NCBI RefSeq assembly: GCF_009936235.1
Contig: NZ_AP022314.1
Coordinates: 4,092,001 to 4,156,000 of the forward strand
Direction: 5' to 3'
DNA: 64,000 nt
DNA from: Mycobacterium xenopi
Lineage (GTDB): Bacteria > Actinomycetota > Actinomycetes > Mycobacteriales > Mycobacteriaceae
The notes beneath the pieces were generated by a model. The model made no database searches. It was not told where the DNA came from and was given only the letters and a program-made list of their open reading frames with translations. Each line of letters starts with the position of its first letter. Positions within the stretch are counted from its first letter, which is position 1. The translations under genes and the position numbers were made by a program. Shown here piece after piece: positions 51,724-60,238 of the stretch.

Positions 51724-52518
51724 TCAGGCACTGCCGTCCGCGGCCCCGTGGTCGTAGCGGCCGTTGAGTAGCGCGGACACCGTGGCCGGCCGCCACCGGC
51801 GGCCTTTGGGGGTGCGCTGACCCGCTGAGTTCAAAACTCGTGCCGTGGCCACTTGTGTGACGCCGCAGTCGTGCACCAGCCAACGGACGTAGCGCTTCAG
51901 CATGGGCTGGCGCTGCGCCCACGGCAGTGTTGGCGCCGGAAGTACCGGCGGCCAAGTATTTTCGGTCCGCGAAGCGGTGCTCGCACCGGCGGGAACGCGT
52001 CGCACCGTCGCCATGACCGGTGCTGGGGCGCCGGCGGCGACAAGGGCCAGTTCGATTTCCCGCCGAAGGCTTTCGACTCCCGCGGCCGCCAGAGCGGCAT
52101 TGTCGAGGTCGTCGACAGCCTGGACTTCGCGTCGCAGCGCGAAGTCGACTTCGCTGTACCCACCAGTGGCCGGGCACGGCGCGAGTTCCCGGCCGAACCG
52201 AACATTCAGACCGTGGCGCTGCAGCACCAGGCTCAGGCGCCGCCAGTGCTGCTCACGTCCGAAATCTGGCCCCGGGAAAGGTAGCCAGATGTCCATCCGG
52301 TCCGCGATGGCGCGCGCCAGCGCCGACACAACCGCGTCGACCTGGGTCAGATCGTCGTTCGACGCTGCCTCTCCCGGGGAGAACGAGAAGGCGTCGGTGA
52401 TGGCGCACGCCTGCTGCGCCGCAAGTTCGGCCATGGCGTCGCGGTGCCGCACAGTGTCGTCGTCACTGAGCAGGATGACCTGAGATTCCGCCGGTGAGTG
52501 GTCCCCAAAACGTGCCAT
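51724..52518 (-). CDS. Unknown protein with a recombinase-like C-terminal segment
   Basis: 264 residues from ATG 52518 (MARFGDHSPAESQVILLSDD). The middle (DRMDIWLPFPGPDFGREQHW and LRREVQAVDDLDNAALAAAG) is unassigned. The C-terminus (ATARVLNSAGQRTPKGRRWR then PATVSALLNGRYDHG) resembles the recombinase domain that follows the catalytic domain in large serine recombinases, but no serine-recombinase catalytic domain is present. It may bind DNA. A copy of the ~120-bp repeat lies just upstream, and in that copy the frame is open into the gene. Confidence 0.6.
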   Translation of the reverse strand: MARFGDHSPAESQVILLSDDDTVRHRDAMAELAAQQACAITDAFSFSPGEAASNDDLTQVDAVVSALARAIADRMDIWLPFPGPDFGREQHWRRLSLVLQRHGLNVRFGRELAPCPATGGYSEVDFALRREVQAVDDLDNAALAAAGVESLRREIELALVAAGAPAPVMATVRRVPAGASTASRTENTWPPVLPAPTLPWAQRQPMLKRYVRWLVHDCGVTQVATARVLNSAGQRTPKGRRWRPATVSALLNGRYDHGAADGSA

Positions 52519-52550
52519 GGCTACCTCCAATGTCCGAAGCCTCCACTTGG

Positions 52551-52672
52551 AGGCGCTCTTACCGGCGCCGGTCGGAGCCGGTCGCTTCGTCATCCGAGCC
52601 ACCCACGAGCGTGGGGTTGGCGCGCCGTCCAGTCGGAGCTTGGCGACGGCGTCTCATGAAGCTGGCACAAAG
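52551..52672 (-). repeat. Upstream repeat, copy 2
   Basis: Partner of 51569-51690. It starts 33 bp before the ATG at 52518. The conserved open frame suggests either a shared regulatory leader or a once-coding N-terminal module. Confidence 0.8.
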
Positions 52673-52702
52673 GTAACGCGGGGCACTGACAACTTCGGTT
52701 GC

Positions 52703-52880
52703 TCAGCCCGACAGCACCGACGCCACCGTTCCGGATAGGTACTTCAGCCCTGTAGTCGACAGTTGTGCCTCGTCAACCAAATACTTCCAACTCGGCTCCC
52801 GCTCGCCGAACTCGCCACGCGGGTGCATGAGTTGCTCAGGTGCAGCTGGCATCCCGAGAATCGGATCAGGTGTCGAGAAC
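52703..52880 (-). pseudogene. C-terminal fragment of an unknown gene
   Basis: The frame reads STPDPILGMPAAPEQLMHPR, then SWKYLVDEAQLSTTGLKYLS and stops at 52703. It looks like the conserved end of a larger protein whose beginning is absent (the vapC gene occupies the upstream side). The family was not recognised. Confidence 0.35.
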
Positions 52881-52881
52881 A

Positions 52882-53316
52882 TCAGATCGCGATGAACCCG
52901 AGCTCTTCGGCGACCTTTCGTTGGGCCTGATCGCGCGATGCGAACGCCTTGGGCTCGCCGCGATCCAGCAGCGGTGGAACAACGATTGCGGCGACGGCCA
53001 AGTGCCACGCATCCATCGCTCGCAGCCCATGTCGGCGAACAAGTTCAAGAGCGTGCTGCTCAACCTGGTCTTGTGGCGCGGCGAGGACGATCACCGGGCC
53101 GGTGAGGTCCGCGTCCAGCAGCGCGAGCAGCCCCTTCTCATCGCCGCGGCCGCCGCGCGCGGCGCGGACCAATGCGCCCGAAACTTCGATCCTTGTCCAG
53201 GTCCCGGTGACGGTGGCGATCTCTGGGTCGCCGAGCAGCGCGATTGCCTGCTGGTGTCCATCCTCATCGACAAGGTAAGCGCGAGCCAGAACCGAGGAGT
53301 CCAGGTAGGCGATCAC
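52882..53316 (-). CDS. vapC: VapC-type PIN-domain toxin
   Basis: 144 residues: MIAYLDSSVLARAYLVDEDG (Asp6), TRIEVSGALVRAARG (Glu), HGLRAMDAWHLAVAA (central Asp) and AFASRDQAQRKVAEELGF (late Asp). The set fits the PIN endoribonuclease active site. Its start overlaps the antitoxin stop by four bases. Confidence 0.92.
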   Translation of the reverse strand: MIAYLDSSVLARAYLVDEDGHQQAIALLGDPEIATVTGTWTRIEVSGALVRAARGGRGDEKGLLALLDADLTGPVIVLAAPQDQVEQHALELVRRHGLRAMDAWHLAVAAIVVPPLLDRGEPKAFASRDQAQRKVAEELGFIAI

Positions 53317-53609
53317 AACCGCTCGCGCTCTTGCGCAAGCAACCGATCAATTTGCGGGCCAAGGCCGCGCGTCGTCTCGGTAATGCGCTGCCGCCTGGTT
53401 GCGCTCACGGGGCGAGCGTCGACGGTGCGCAACGTGCCTGCTGCTGCGGCGGCGGCGCGTAATTGGCTTCGCCGGTCGCCGCTGTCGGCGTCGGCCGCGG
53501 CGTCGAGGATCTCGGTCGCCAGCGCGTTCACGCTACACATTTCACGCGCGGCACGAGCGGCCAGCCGCCGGTGCAGCTCTTCAGGTATTCGCAGTAGCAG
53601 CTGCTTCAT
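53313..53609 (-). CDS. vapB: VapB-type ribbon-helix-helix antitoxin
   Basis: 98 residues from ATG 53609: MKQLLLRIPEELHRRLAARA and CSVNALATEILDAA form the Arc/MetJ-like DNA-binding part. The Arg-rich tail (RRSQLRAAAAAAGTLRTVDA, ending RLLAQERERL) likely binds the toxin. An AT-rich palindrome-like stretch just upstream (TATCACATTATAGGCTATGATA) suits an autoregulatory operator. Confidence 0.88.
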   Translation of the reverse strand: MKQLLLRIPEELHRRLAARAAREMCSVNALATEILDAAADADSGDRRSQLRAAAAAAGTLRTVDARPVSATRRQRITETTRGLGPQIDRLLAQERERL

Positions 53610-53918
53610 GGGTACTGATGCTATCACATTATAGGCTATGATAGCGCCATCCGAATTGGTCAAGCTGGCGCTCGGCCGGCTTGATGAGGCGGTCCAGTGA
53701 TCTCCGGCGCCGTCGGGACAGGGGCGGCACAGAGGTCAGCGGTCACGCCGAGGCGAAGGATCGGGAAGGCGCCCAGATGCCGTTCCACCAGCGCCGCCCC
53801 CAGATCCAACCGCGGTGCCCAAAGAACTTTGGTGAGGACGTACATCATTGAAGCCCTGCCGGAAACAGGTGCAAGCTCCTGCGCACTCAGAGAGCACTAT
53901 CGAACACCGGTTGATAAG
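53610..53918. other. Intergenic stretch between vapB and a SnoaL-like gene
   Basis: About 310 bases. It holds the vapB upstream region at 53610-53640 and a 62-residue minus-strand ORF (53660-53848, MMYVLTKVLWAPRLDLGAAL) that I could not assign and do not count as a gene. Confidence 0.4.
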
Positions 53919-54302
53919 TCACGAAGTCAGTTGCTTGGACGCCCAGTACTCGCGGAGGCTGGCGATCCGATCTCCCTCGAACTCCAAGATCGCGACCTCG
54001 CGCATCAGCTTGCGTTCGCCCGCAACGAGATCGTCGAAACGCACTTCCCACTCGGCGACGGCGGTGGTGCCATCGAGGTAGAGGTTAAGGAGCTCAGCCT
54101 GGATGTTGGCCTGTTGCGCGACAACCTTGGTCTGCCAGTATTCACGGATTCCGGCCTCGTTGCGAATCGGTTCCTGCAAGACGCGCTCATGATAGGTCGC
54201 GGTAGGGGTGAAGATGGTCACGATCAGACCAGCATCCTGAGTGGTCCATGCGCGCAGGTAAACGTCGATGACCTTGCGCACGTCGTCCTTTGTCAAACTC
54301 AT
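53919..54302 (-). CDS. SnoaL/NTF2-like small protein
   Basis: 127 residues from ATG 54302. The pattern KDDVRKVIDVYLRAWTTQDA, IFTPTATYHERVLQEPIRNE, GIREYWQTKVV and TTAVAEWEVRFDDLVAGERK is typical of the cone-shaped SnoaL/NTF2-like fold, with a REYWASK end. These act as small-molecule isomerases or hydrolases or as binding proteins; the substrate is unknown. No operon partners are evident. Confidence 0.8.
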   Translation of the reverse strand: MSLTKDDVRKVIDVYLRAWTTQDAGLIVTIFTPTATYHERVLQEPIRNEAGIREYWQTKVVAQQANIQAELLNLYLDGTTAVAEWEVRFDDLVAGERKLMREVAILEFEGDRIASLREYWASKQLTS

Positions 54303-54551
54303 CGATTCCACCGATAGATATTGCACGCCAAGGGATTTCCGCTCAATAGGTCACCTATCTCCCCTGTAGCAAAGCATACATTTGCGACCCTTCAGGGTAC
54401 TGGCATCACCGCTGCTCTCCCCAGCCACACGTTTCATACCGCGAGACAATCACCGCACCAACCCTCGCTGCGCCAGCGTGCGTTGCCGACATCGTGTGTC
54501 ACTTCCGCCCAGCGCGGTGCCACCGGTCTTGCATGGATTCATCGGCTACAT

Positions 54552-54937
54552 CTACACATGGAAAGCGATCACATAGCCGGCCGGGATCATAGCGAAGTAC
54601 ATGGCTATGCCGACCGGAATGCCGGTCAGTGGAGTCCGGCGGAAATGTGCAGCCACAGCTGCGCCGACAACACCCGCAGCGAGGCCCGCGAATAGGCACA
54701 TCCAAGGAATCATCACGAGCATGTTTTGACCGCGTGCAGTGAGCTCGCATACCTTGTCGGTGCTGCCCTCATGACAGTTGTCGGTGGCCATCGCGAGCGG
54801 CAGCATCAGCACGATACCCACCCCAAAACCAAGTATTCCCAAGGCCCGAGCACTCCAGCGAACCACGCCCAGTGCTTCGCATACCGCCGGGAACGTTCGT
54901 CGACCATGGCGTCGGCCTTCTTGGCGCTGTAAGGCAT
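54552..54937 (-). pseudogene. Small membrane protein with a frameshift near its start
   Basis: ATG 54937 reads MPYSAKKADAMVDERSRRYA with HWAWFAGVL; near 54845 the frame shifts to ALGILGFGVGIVLMLPLAMA and continues with three hydrophobic segments to AGYVIAFHV, stop 54552. Read together it is a ~127-residue protein with three or four membrane helices. A GTG at 54866 could start a shorter 104-residue form in the second frame. A sequencing error is possible. Confidence 0.5.
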
Positions 54938-55261
54938 CTATCAGTCGATCCGACTCTCCGGGCAGACCGCGAAGGAGTTGTCTCGCGCGACCTCTGGCCC
55001 ACGGAACCAGGCCGCTAGGGCCATTACCGCTCTCTGAGCTTCCACGACAGAGAGGGTAATTGCCTCGGCATCAGCGCACCAACAAACCCCTCCTGCGCGC
55101 GCGTTTCCGTCATGCCTGACGGCAAGGCATGGCTCACGCCACCGCATCTGAGCGCGTGGTATAGGGAATCGATTTTACAATCGTCACAACAGCTCGTTGA
55201 CCGGGAAACAGGTCGGCCGCTGTGAAAGCAAAAAGCCCATCGCTTTTCGGTAGCCGACAAC
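54938..55261. other. Intergenic stretch
   Basis: About 320 bases. A 37-codon plus-strand ORF (ATG 55111, MPDGKAWLTPPHLSAWYRES, stop 55224) has no known relative and is not called. Nothing else was seen. Confidence 0.35.
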
Positions 55262-55450
55262 CTAGGTGTGAGACGGTGCTAGGTCGGCCAGTATGGCGAG
55301 GTCTTCAATGACGGTGCACCGCTCATCGGTGTCGAACGCGTCATCGTCCACCATGGCCTGAACAGCGGCATGGAGCTCGCCCGGCTTTGCGGCCCTGGGC
55401 CGCCATCTCGACCAGTGTGACGACGGCGGGGATTTCTTCACCATGGGCGT
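55262..55450 (-). pseudogene. Short acidic protein remnant
   Basis: One frame gives EEIPAVVTLVEMAAQGR, and after a one-base shift near 55385 KPGELHAAVQAMVDDDAFDT and ERCTVIEDLAILADLAPSHT with a stop at 55262. The acidic helical tail resembles small antitoxin-like proteins, but I cannot assign it. Confidence 0.35.
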
Positions 55451-55537
55451 TTTCGTTGCTGCTTGCTGGCAACGGCGGGAAGGGCTTTGGGTTCCTTTAA
55501 GTAGCCGGATTCTGACGCGAAGCCTCGCCCGCACTCC

Positions 55538-55864
55538 TCAAGCCAGGCCTAGAAAAACCACGAGCCGCCTGGAGACCTCTAGCATCTCTGCGTCAGAGAC
55601 GTTCCCGATGAGCTCACCTAGCTTGGACCGGGGCATCGTGGTCACCTTGTCGAGCATGATGCTGCTCGGCGCAGCCAGCCCGTTGAGTTCGCTCGGCGAA
55701 AGCGGGACTCGCAGCAGCGGAATCTCGGTGGGATCGCTCGTCAGCGGACAGACGGTAATCGACGAGGTCGCATCAAACCGATCGTCCTGGACTATGACCA
55801 CCGGGCGCGGTTTGCCGGCGTAATGCCTGCCGCCAGCAGCCGTCCAGAGCTCTCCGCGTCTCAC
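55538..55864 (-). CDS. mazF: MazF-type endoribonuclease toxin
   Basis: 108 residues: MRRGELWTAAGGRHYAGKPR, RPVVIVQDDRFDATSSITVC, PLTSDPTEIPLLRVPLSP, LDKVTTMPRSKLGELIG. These are the conserved MazF/PemK core strands, including the RG.. start, the RPVVI strand, and the S/T-rich catalytic loop. It should cleave single-stranded RNA at a short motif. It overlaps the antitoxin gene upstream by four bases. Confidence 0.92.
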   Translation of the reverse strand: MRRGELWTAAGGRHYAGKPRPVVIVQDDRFDATSSITVCPLTSDPTEIPLLRVPLSPSELNGLAAPSSIMLDKVTTMPRSKLGELIGNVSDAEMLEVSRRLVVFLGLA

Positions 55865-56082
55865 TCCTCCTCGCCGTCATCAAACGACGAGATCGCGTCG
55901 ACGAATGCCTGATCATCACCCTCATAAGGGCTGGCTGCCGCCAATGCCGACTGACGGTGAGCCTCAGCCGCGAATCCTGGCGCTCGGACATCGGGAACCC
56001 AGATCTGTACCGGGCGCAAACCCTGCCGGCGCAAACGTTCCCGATAGTCAGCGACCCGTTGACGAACTTCACGCTCAGGCAC
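55861..56082 (-). CDS. mazE: MazE-like antitoxin of the DUF3018 type
   Basis: 73 residues from ATG 56082 (MPEREVRQRVADYRERLRRQ then GLRPVQIWVPDVRAPGFAAE), the DUF3018 antitoxin pattern commonly paired with MazF. The acidic C-terminus (AISSFDDGEEE) is expected to block the toxin. It is the first gene of the pair. Confidence 0.88.
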   Translation of the reverse strand: MPEREVRQRVADYRERLRRQGLRPVQIWVPDVRAPGFAAEAHRQSALAAASPYEGDDQAFVDAISSFDDGEEE

Positions 56083-56246
56083 ACTGCAATGTTACATGTA
56101 ACAGCGGCAAACTGCACTCGGAGCTACCTTGGTTCGGATTCGAGCCACGACGTGACGATGGTTGATACTCGGTTCCACGTCCGGGGGCGTTTCGCACTCG
56201 CCGCATCACCGCCGCGAATGGCCCTACCAGTGCGCAGGCGCGAGCG

Positions 56247-56528
56247 TTAGCATCCGGTGCTTGCCCGCAGGGTGCGGCACGCTTGGTGGAGACCTACCGC
56301 GGACAAGCGTGTGATCCTGCGGCGAAATGCGGTACGCGGCAGCGTATGAACGTTGTCGAAGTTGACGAAGCAATCGCTTGGCACGCCGTCCTGAACCGCC
56401 GTCAATTCCAGTTCCGACACCAGTCCCCTGCGGGTTCGGGTCAGCGCGGTGACGAGATCCCTGGTGAGAACAAGCACGGGGCGATCACCGCCAGGGGTGG
56501 CGGCGAACCATAATTCACCGTGCCGCAT
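56247..56528 (-). CDS. mazF2: MazF2-like toxin with an internal deletion
   Basis: 93 residues: MRHGELWFAATPGGDRPVLV, LTRDLVTALTRTRRGLVSEL, SDCFVNFDNVHTLPRTAFRR, ACRTLRASTGC. The ends match what I recall of M. tuberculosis Rv0659c (MazF2). Between LTRD and ALTRTRRG about ten residues of the usual core strand (in the family a VADRIGAVVV-type stretch) are missing, in frame. The toxin may be inactive or altered. Confidence 0.8.
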   Translation of the reverse strand: MRHGELWFAATPGGDRPVLVLTRDLVTALTRTRRGLVSELELTAVQDGVPSDCFVNFDNVHTLPRTAFRRRITRLSAVGLHQACRTLRASTGC

Positions 56529-56766
56529 CGGCCCAGTCAGCCCAGTCCTCTGCGGGGCCCCAATCGGCGACCTCGGCGAGCGCCCTTTCCTCGTCCGTCA
56601 TGGGGTGCTCGATGTACGCGCGCACGTCCTGGTCGGCTGCAAGCTGAGCCAAATGGTGGCGCAGCGCATCGCGAATGAGCTCAGACCGCTCGACGTGCAG
56701 CCGCCGCGCCCACTCGTCGATTGCGGCCGCGTCCGCGTCGTCGACCCGAAAGCTGATCATCGTCAT
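56515..56766 (-). CDS. mazE2: MazE2-like antitoxin
   Basis: 83 residues: MTMISFRVDDADAAAIDEWA, RRLHVERSELIRDALRHHLA, ending WGPAEDWADWADAAR. A ribbon-helix-helix N-terminus and the acidic Trp-rich C-terminus match what I remember of Rv0660c (MazE2). It overlaps the toxin start by 14 bases. Confidence 0.9.
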   Translation of the reverse strand: MTMISFRVDDADAAAIDEWARRLHVERSELIRDALRHHLAQLAADQDVRAYIEHPMTDEERALAEVADWGPAEDWADWADAAR

Positions 56767-56852
56767 ACCAAGACTCTATTCTGTATGACGCGTAACTGCC
56801 CCGCAGTTTGGATCACTCGGCATGGACGAAGGTGTGCTCACCTTGCTCCCCG

Positions 56853-56891
56853 CGCGCCGACGCCGACGCCGACGACGACGCCGACGCCGGT
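56853..56891 (+). repeat. Trinucleotide-like simple repeat (GAC/GCC)
   Basis: Short run of CGACGCCGACGCCGACGACG type. It lies between mazE2 and hepT and is probably neutral. Confidence 0.7.
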
Positions 56892-56989
56892 GGTGTACTT
56901 AAGTCCGTTCGACGCGCGCTGAGATGCTGTTGAATTACCCTGCGCGAACAGCTATTTCGATGGAATCGAACAGCCGCGATTTCGATCTG

Positions 56990-57325
56990 TTATCCCAATT
57001 CGGTCGGCGGTAGCGTCTCGAGCAGCTTGGGGAGGTCTTCGGTCACCGTCTGCCACAAAATGTCGATGTTGATATCGAAATAGTGGTGGATGAGGCGATC
57101 ACGCATGCGGGCGGCGGCAGCCCACGGCACACCGGGTTCGGCGGCTTGGAGTTCGGGGCTGACGTTCTTGGCGGCTTCGCCGACAATTTCAACGAGTTTG
57201 GTAACCGCGAGCCGAAGTAACTCGTCGTTGTCGAGGTCTTCCCGCCGTCGCCCTGCACAATAGGCCATGGCTTTTGACGCAGCCTCCGTGAGGTGCCGCA
57301 GGCGGATTTGGTCGTCAGGCCGCAT
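56990..57325 (-). CDS. hepT: HepT-family HEPN ribonuclease toxin
   Basis: 111 residues from ATG 57325: MRPDDQIRLRHLTEAASKAM, LAVTKLVEIVGEAAKNVSPE, and RDRLIHHYFDINIDILWQTV. The HEPN catalytic motif RX4HXY is present (Arg-Asp-Arg-Leu-Ile-His-His-Tyr). In HepT/MntA pairs the nucleotidyltransferase inactivates the toxin by adenylylating that Tyr. It overlaps its partner by 11 bases. Confidence 0.92.
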   Translation of the reverse strand: MRPDDQIRLRHLTEAASKAMAYCAGRRREDLDNDELLRLAVTKLVEIVGEAAKNVSPELQAAEPGVPWAAAARMRDRLIHHYFDINIDILWQTVTEDLPKLLETLPPTELG

Positions 57326-57620
57326 AGACCGGGCGTGCGGTCGCGACCACGTCGTCGCGGAAGAATGGGCTGAGGTCTTCGTACGTCCGAAGTTCGACCT
57401 CTCGGCCAAGCGCGGCTTCGAGCTCCAGTTCCATCGCTGCGATTTGCAGGAGGCCTGGAGTACGGCCGGGAAGAAACTCGACGAGCATATCGATGTCGCT
57501 GGAAGGACCAAAGTCCTCGCCCAGTACCGACCCGTATATTGCGAGTCGTCTGATCCCCCAGCGCTTAGCGAAGCTGTCGAGCACGGAATCCTCGATCGTC
57601 AGCCCAGGCCTGAGTTGCAC
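57315..57620 (-). CDS. mntA: MntA-type nucleotidyltransferase antitoxin
   Basis: 101 residues if started at GTG 57620 (VQLRPGLTIEDSVLDSFAKR); the frame is open further upstream. The nucleotidyltransferase signature GSVLGEDFGPSSDIDMLVEF (GSX..DXD) is intact, with a third acidic residue in REVELRTYEDL. It is a minimal nucleotidyltransferase and forms a two-gene operon with hepT. Confidence 0.85.
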   Translation of the reverse strand: MQLRPGLTIEDSVLDSFAKRWGIRRLAIYGSVLGEDFGPSSDIDMLVEFLPGRTPGLLQIAAMELELEAALGREVELRTYEDLSPFFRDDVVATARPVYAA

Positions 57621-57858
57621 ACAATAATCATGCCGCACCGACACCACGGCGCGCGATACTCCGAATCCACATCGCCATGTCCATCCCATCCATGCTGCAC
57701 AGATCGAGGATGAGCGGGTTAGCGATTTCGGCTGTTTGAGACGAACGGTGCAGTCGACCGGTCGTGATGCCGTATGCGATACCACATTCGTGACGACGTC
57801 CCCTCGACCGCCACGGTGCCGGTGTGGCTGCTGTGCCAGCAGTCAGTTGTCGGTGAAG
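57621..57858. other. Intergenic stretch between mntA and the GH92 gene
   Basis: About 240 bases. A minus-strand segment reads TAEIANPLILDLCSMDGMDM, which may be an upstream part of a lost gene. Nothing complete was seen. Confidence 0.3.
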
Positions 57859-60171
57859 TCACGTCGAGCCGCCCGCACCGAACGACGGTGGCGCGGCTGA
57901 CTCCGCAGTGCCCCAGACCATGTTGGGAGTCGCGGACAGTGAGAACGCCACATCACCGCCGGTGCGGATTATCGACTCCGGCAGATATGTCTGATCGCTG
58001 GGCTGGCCGTCGATCGCTAACCCGCTGATGTACTTCAACCCGTTCGACGCGCCGGGCGCGGAGATCCTGATGAATTTCCCAGCCGGAAGCGCAATCTCGG
58101 CACGATCGAACAGCGGCGTATTCACGGTGAGAATCCCCGTCCCCGGCGTAATCGGATACACGCCCAGCGCTGCCCACACATACCAGCTCGACATCGCGCC
58201 GAGGTCGTCGTTGCCCGGCTCGCCCTCAGGCGTCGCCCCGAACAGTTCCCTGCGCACTCGGTCGACCGTCTCTTGCGTCCTCCACGGTTGACCGACGTAG
58301 TTGTACAGCCACGGCACCGCGAAGCTCGGCTCGTTGCCGATCCACATATACGGCTCGTCCGGCCCCGCGTTGAGCTCCGCCGTGAAGCGGTCCAACCGCT
58401 CTGCAACGGCCTCGCGACCACCCGATGCCGTGACCAAGCCAGCGACGTTGTGCGGCACCATCCACGTGTACTGCGCGGCGTTGCCTTCCTCGAACCCGTC
58501 CTGCCCCAAGTCCGAAGTCGGGCCGCTGAACCCGGGCCACGGGAGGAAAATACCGTCGGCGCTGCGCGGCGTAGCGTAACCGGTCAGCGGATTGACCACG
58601 TTGCGCCAATACTGCGCCCTGTTCTGAAACTCGGCAGCAATCACCTTGTCGCCTAATGCGTGCGCTAATCGCGAGATGGCGAAGTCGTCGACCGACCACT
58701 CCAGCGTGATCGACGCACCGTCGATCCCATGATCGCCGCGAAACTCCTCGGTCTGCGGCGCGTAGCGGTGCTCCAAGTACGTGGCGATTCCCGGCCGCTC
58801 CACGTAGCCGTCCCGCCCCACACCGCCGTCGCTCGCCGCCTTCAGCATGTAATACAGCGCTTTCTTGACGTCAAAGTCCTTGGCCCCGAACATGTAAAGA
58901 TTCACGACCAGCGGCACCACACTGTCCCCGGTCATCTCCCCGGTCGCCGAATTCGCCAACGCCCACCGCGGCAACGACCCACTCTGTTCAGCGTCGTGCA
59001 CCAGCGATTGCGCCATGTCACTGGCCCGCTCCGGAAACACCAGCGCCTGCAGTGCCGCCAGGCAGCGGTAGGTGTCCCAGTCGGAGAAGTTCGCATACTG
59101 CGTGTGCCCCCGAGCCACCGTGTGCACCAAACCGTCGAACCCAAGGTAACCACCGTCAGCGTCGTTAAACGTGTTGGGGTGCAACAGCGAATGGTAGAGC
59201 GCAGTGTAGAACGTCTTCACGTCGTCGTTACCAGCACCGGCCACCCTGACGCGCGACAACGCCGCATTCCACTGGCTCCACGCCGCAGCGCGCACGTCGT
59301 CGAAACCGCCGCCCCCCTCGGCAGCAAGGTTGGCCCACGCCCCGTCCACACTCACGTAGGACAACGCGGTGTGCACCTCGAGCACCGTGCCCGGCGGAAA
59401 CTCCACCCATCCCCCGCTCCACCGCGAATCCGCGCTGCGGGCCCCGGCGAACACCGAGTTGCCGTCGAACGTGCCGTAGGAGATGAAGGGCCGGCTGAAC
59501 TTCATCGCGAAATACACTGTGTAGCTGTTGTTCTTGCCGCAGAAGTCGCCGGTGGTTGCTGATCCGGTGATGGTGGTGTTGTCCTCGCCGATCCGGATGC
59601 TCGCCGCCGAATTGCCCGCCAACGACCCGCCGGTGCGTACATGAAACAGCGCCGGCCGACCGTCGCGAGGGTAGGTGAACCGGCCCACGCCGGTGCGGGT
59701 CGTGGCGGTCAGTTCGGCGGTCACTCCGGTGTCGGGGAAGCGCACCCTGTAGTAACCCGGCGTACCAATCTCGGTGTCGTCGTGGGCGATTCGCTCCCAA
59801 GCCCACCAGGGCTGCTCCCCGATTGGAGTGGTGGTGGGCAGCATCGGGATGTCGCCGAACGCGTTACAGCCCACCGAGGCGTGGGTCATGGAAAACCCGG
59901 TGGACTGGTCGTTGTCGTGGTCGTAGCCGGCGTAGGTGTCGGTGGTGTCGGGCGAGTACTGCACCATCCCGAACGGCACCGAAGCTCCGGGGAAGTTGTT
60001 GATCTCCCCGCCCGTTTCGCTCGACCCAGTGCCGATCAGCGTGTCGACGTGCCCGGCCGGATTCACCACGAACGCCGGCTCCTCGGCGTGGGCGGCGACC
60101 GGAGCGCCGGCCAGCATCGCAAAGACAAGCGTCGCCGCTACGAAAGCGGTCAGCGGCCTTCGTAACGGCAT
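57859..60171 (-). CDS. Exported GH92 alpha-1,2-mannosidase (Rv0584-like)
   Basis: 770 residues from ATG 60171. It starts with a Sec signal peptide (MPLRRPLTAFVAATLVFAML, cleavage near AHA-EE). Glycoside hydrolase family 92 features: HVDTLIGTGSSETGGEINNF then PGASVPFGMVQYSPDT (N-terminal sandwich), GFEEGNAAQYTWMVPHNVAG (catalytic Glu) and EGEPGNDDLGAMSSWYVWAA (calcium/base Asp), followed by LGVYPITPG. The enzyme is probably exported and trims alpha-mannosyl residues of glycoconjugates such as lipoglycans. Length is close to the family average. The neighbouring gene is a transporter. Confidence 0.93.
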   Translation of the reverse strand: MPLRRPLTAFVAATLVFAMLAGAPVAAHAEEPAFVVNPAGHVDTLIGTGSSETGGEINNFPGASVPFGMVQYSPDTTDTYAGYDHDNDQSTGFSMTHASVGCNAFGDIPMLPTTTPIGEQPWWAWERIAHDDTEIGTPGYYRVRFPDTGVTAELTATTRTGVGRFTYPRDGRPALFHVRTGGSLAGNSAASIRIGEDNTTITGSATTGDFCGKNNSYTVYFAMKFSRPFISYGTFDGNSVFAGARSADSRWSGGWVEFPPGTVLEVHTALSYVSVDGAWANLAAEGGGGFDDVRAAAWSQWNAALSRVRVAGAGNDDVKTFYTALYHSLLHPNTFNDADGGYLGFDGLVHTVARGHTQYANFSDWDTYRCLAALQALVFPERASDMAQSLVHDAEQSGSLPRWALANSATGEMTGDSVVPLVVNLYMFGAKDFDVKKALYYMLKAASDGGVGRDGYVERPGIATYLEHRYAPQTEEFRGDHGIDGASITLEWSVDDFAISRLAHALGDKVIAAEFQNRAQYWRNVVNPLTGYATPRSADGIFLPWPGFSGPTSDLGQDGFEEGNAAQYTWMVPHNVAGLVTASGGREAVAERLDRFTAELNAGPDEPYMWIGNEPSFAVPWLYNYVGQPWRTQETVDRVRRELFGATPEGEPGNDDLGAMSSWYVWAALGVYPITPGTGILTVNTPLFDRAEIALPAGKFIRISAPGASNGLKYISGLAIDGQPSDQTYLPESIIRTGGDVAFSLSATPNMVWGTAESAAPPSFGAGGST

Positions 60172-60238
60172 AGCTGTCTCATACTGGATCGCCGCCTCTT
60201 GCGATGGTGTTTCGAGGGGGCAAGTGCGTCCCCGGACG

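Noticed and set aside
53660..53848. 62-residue minus-strand ORF (MMYVLTKVLWAPRLDLGAAL)
   Set aside because: Composition is protein-like, but there is no recognisable relative, no clear ribosome-binding site and no operon context.
56853..56891. Short CGACGCC run considered as a CRISPR or regulatory repeat
   Set aside because: It is a simple trinucleotide run without spacers; no CRISPR array or cas gene was seen anywhere in the window.
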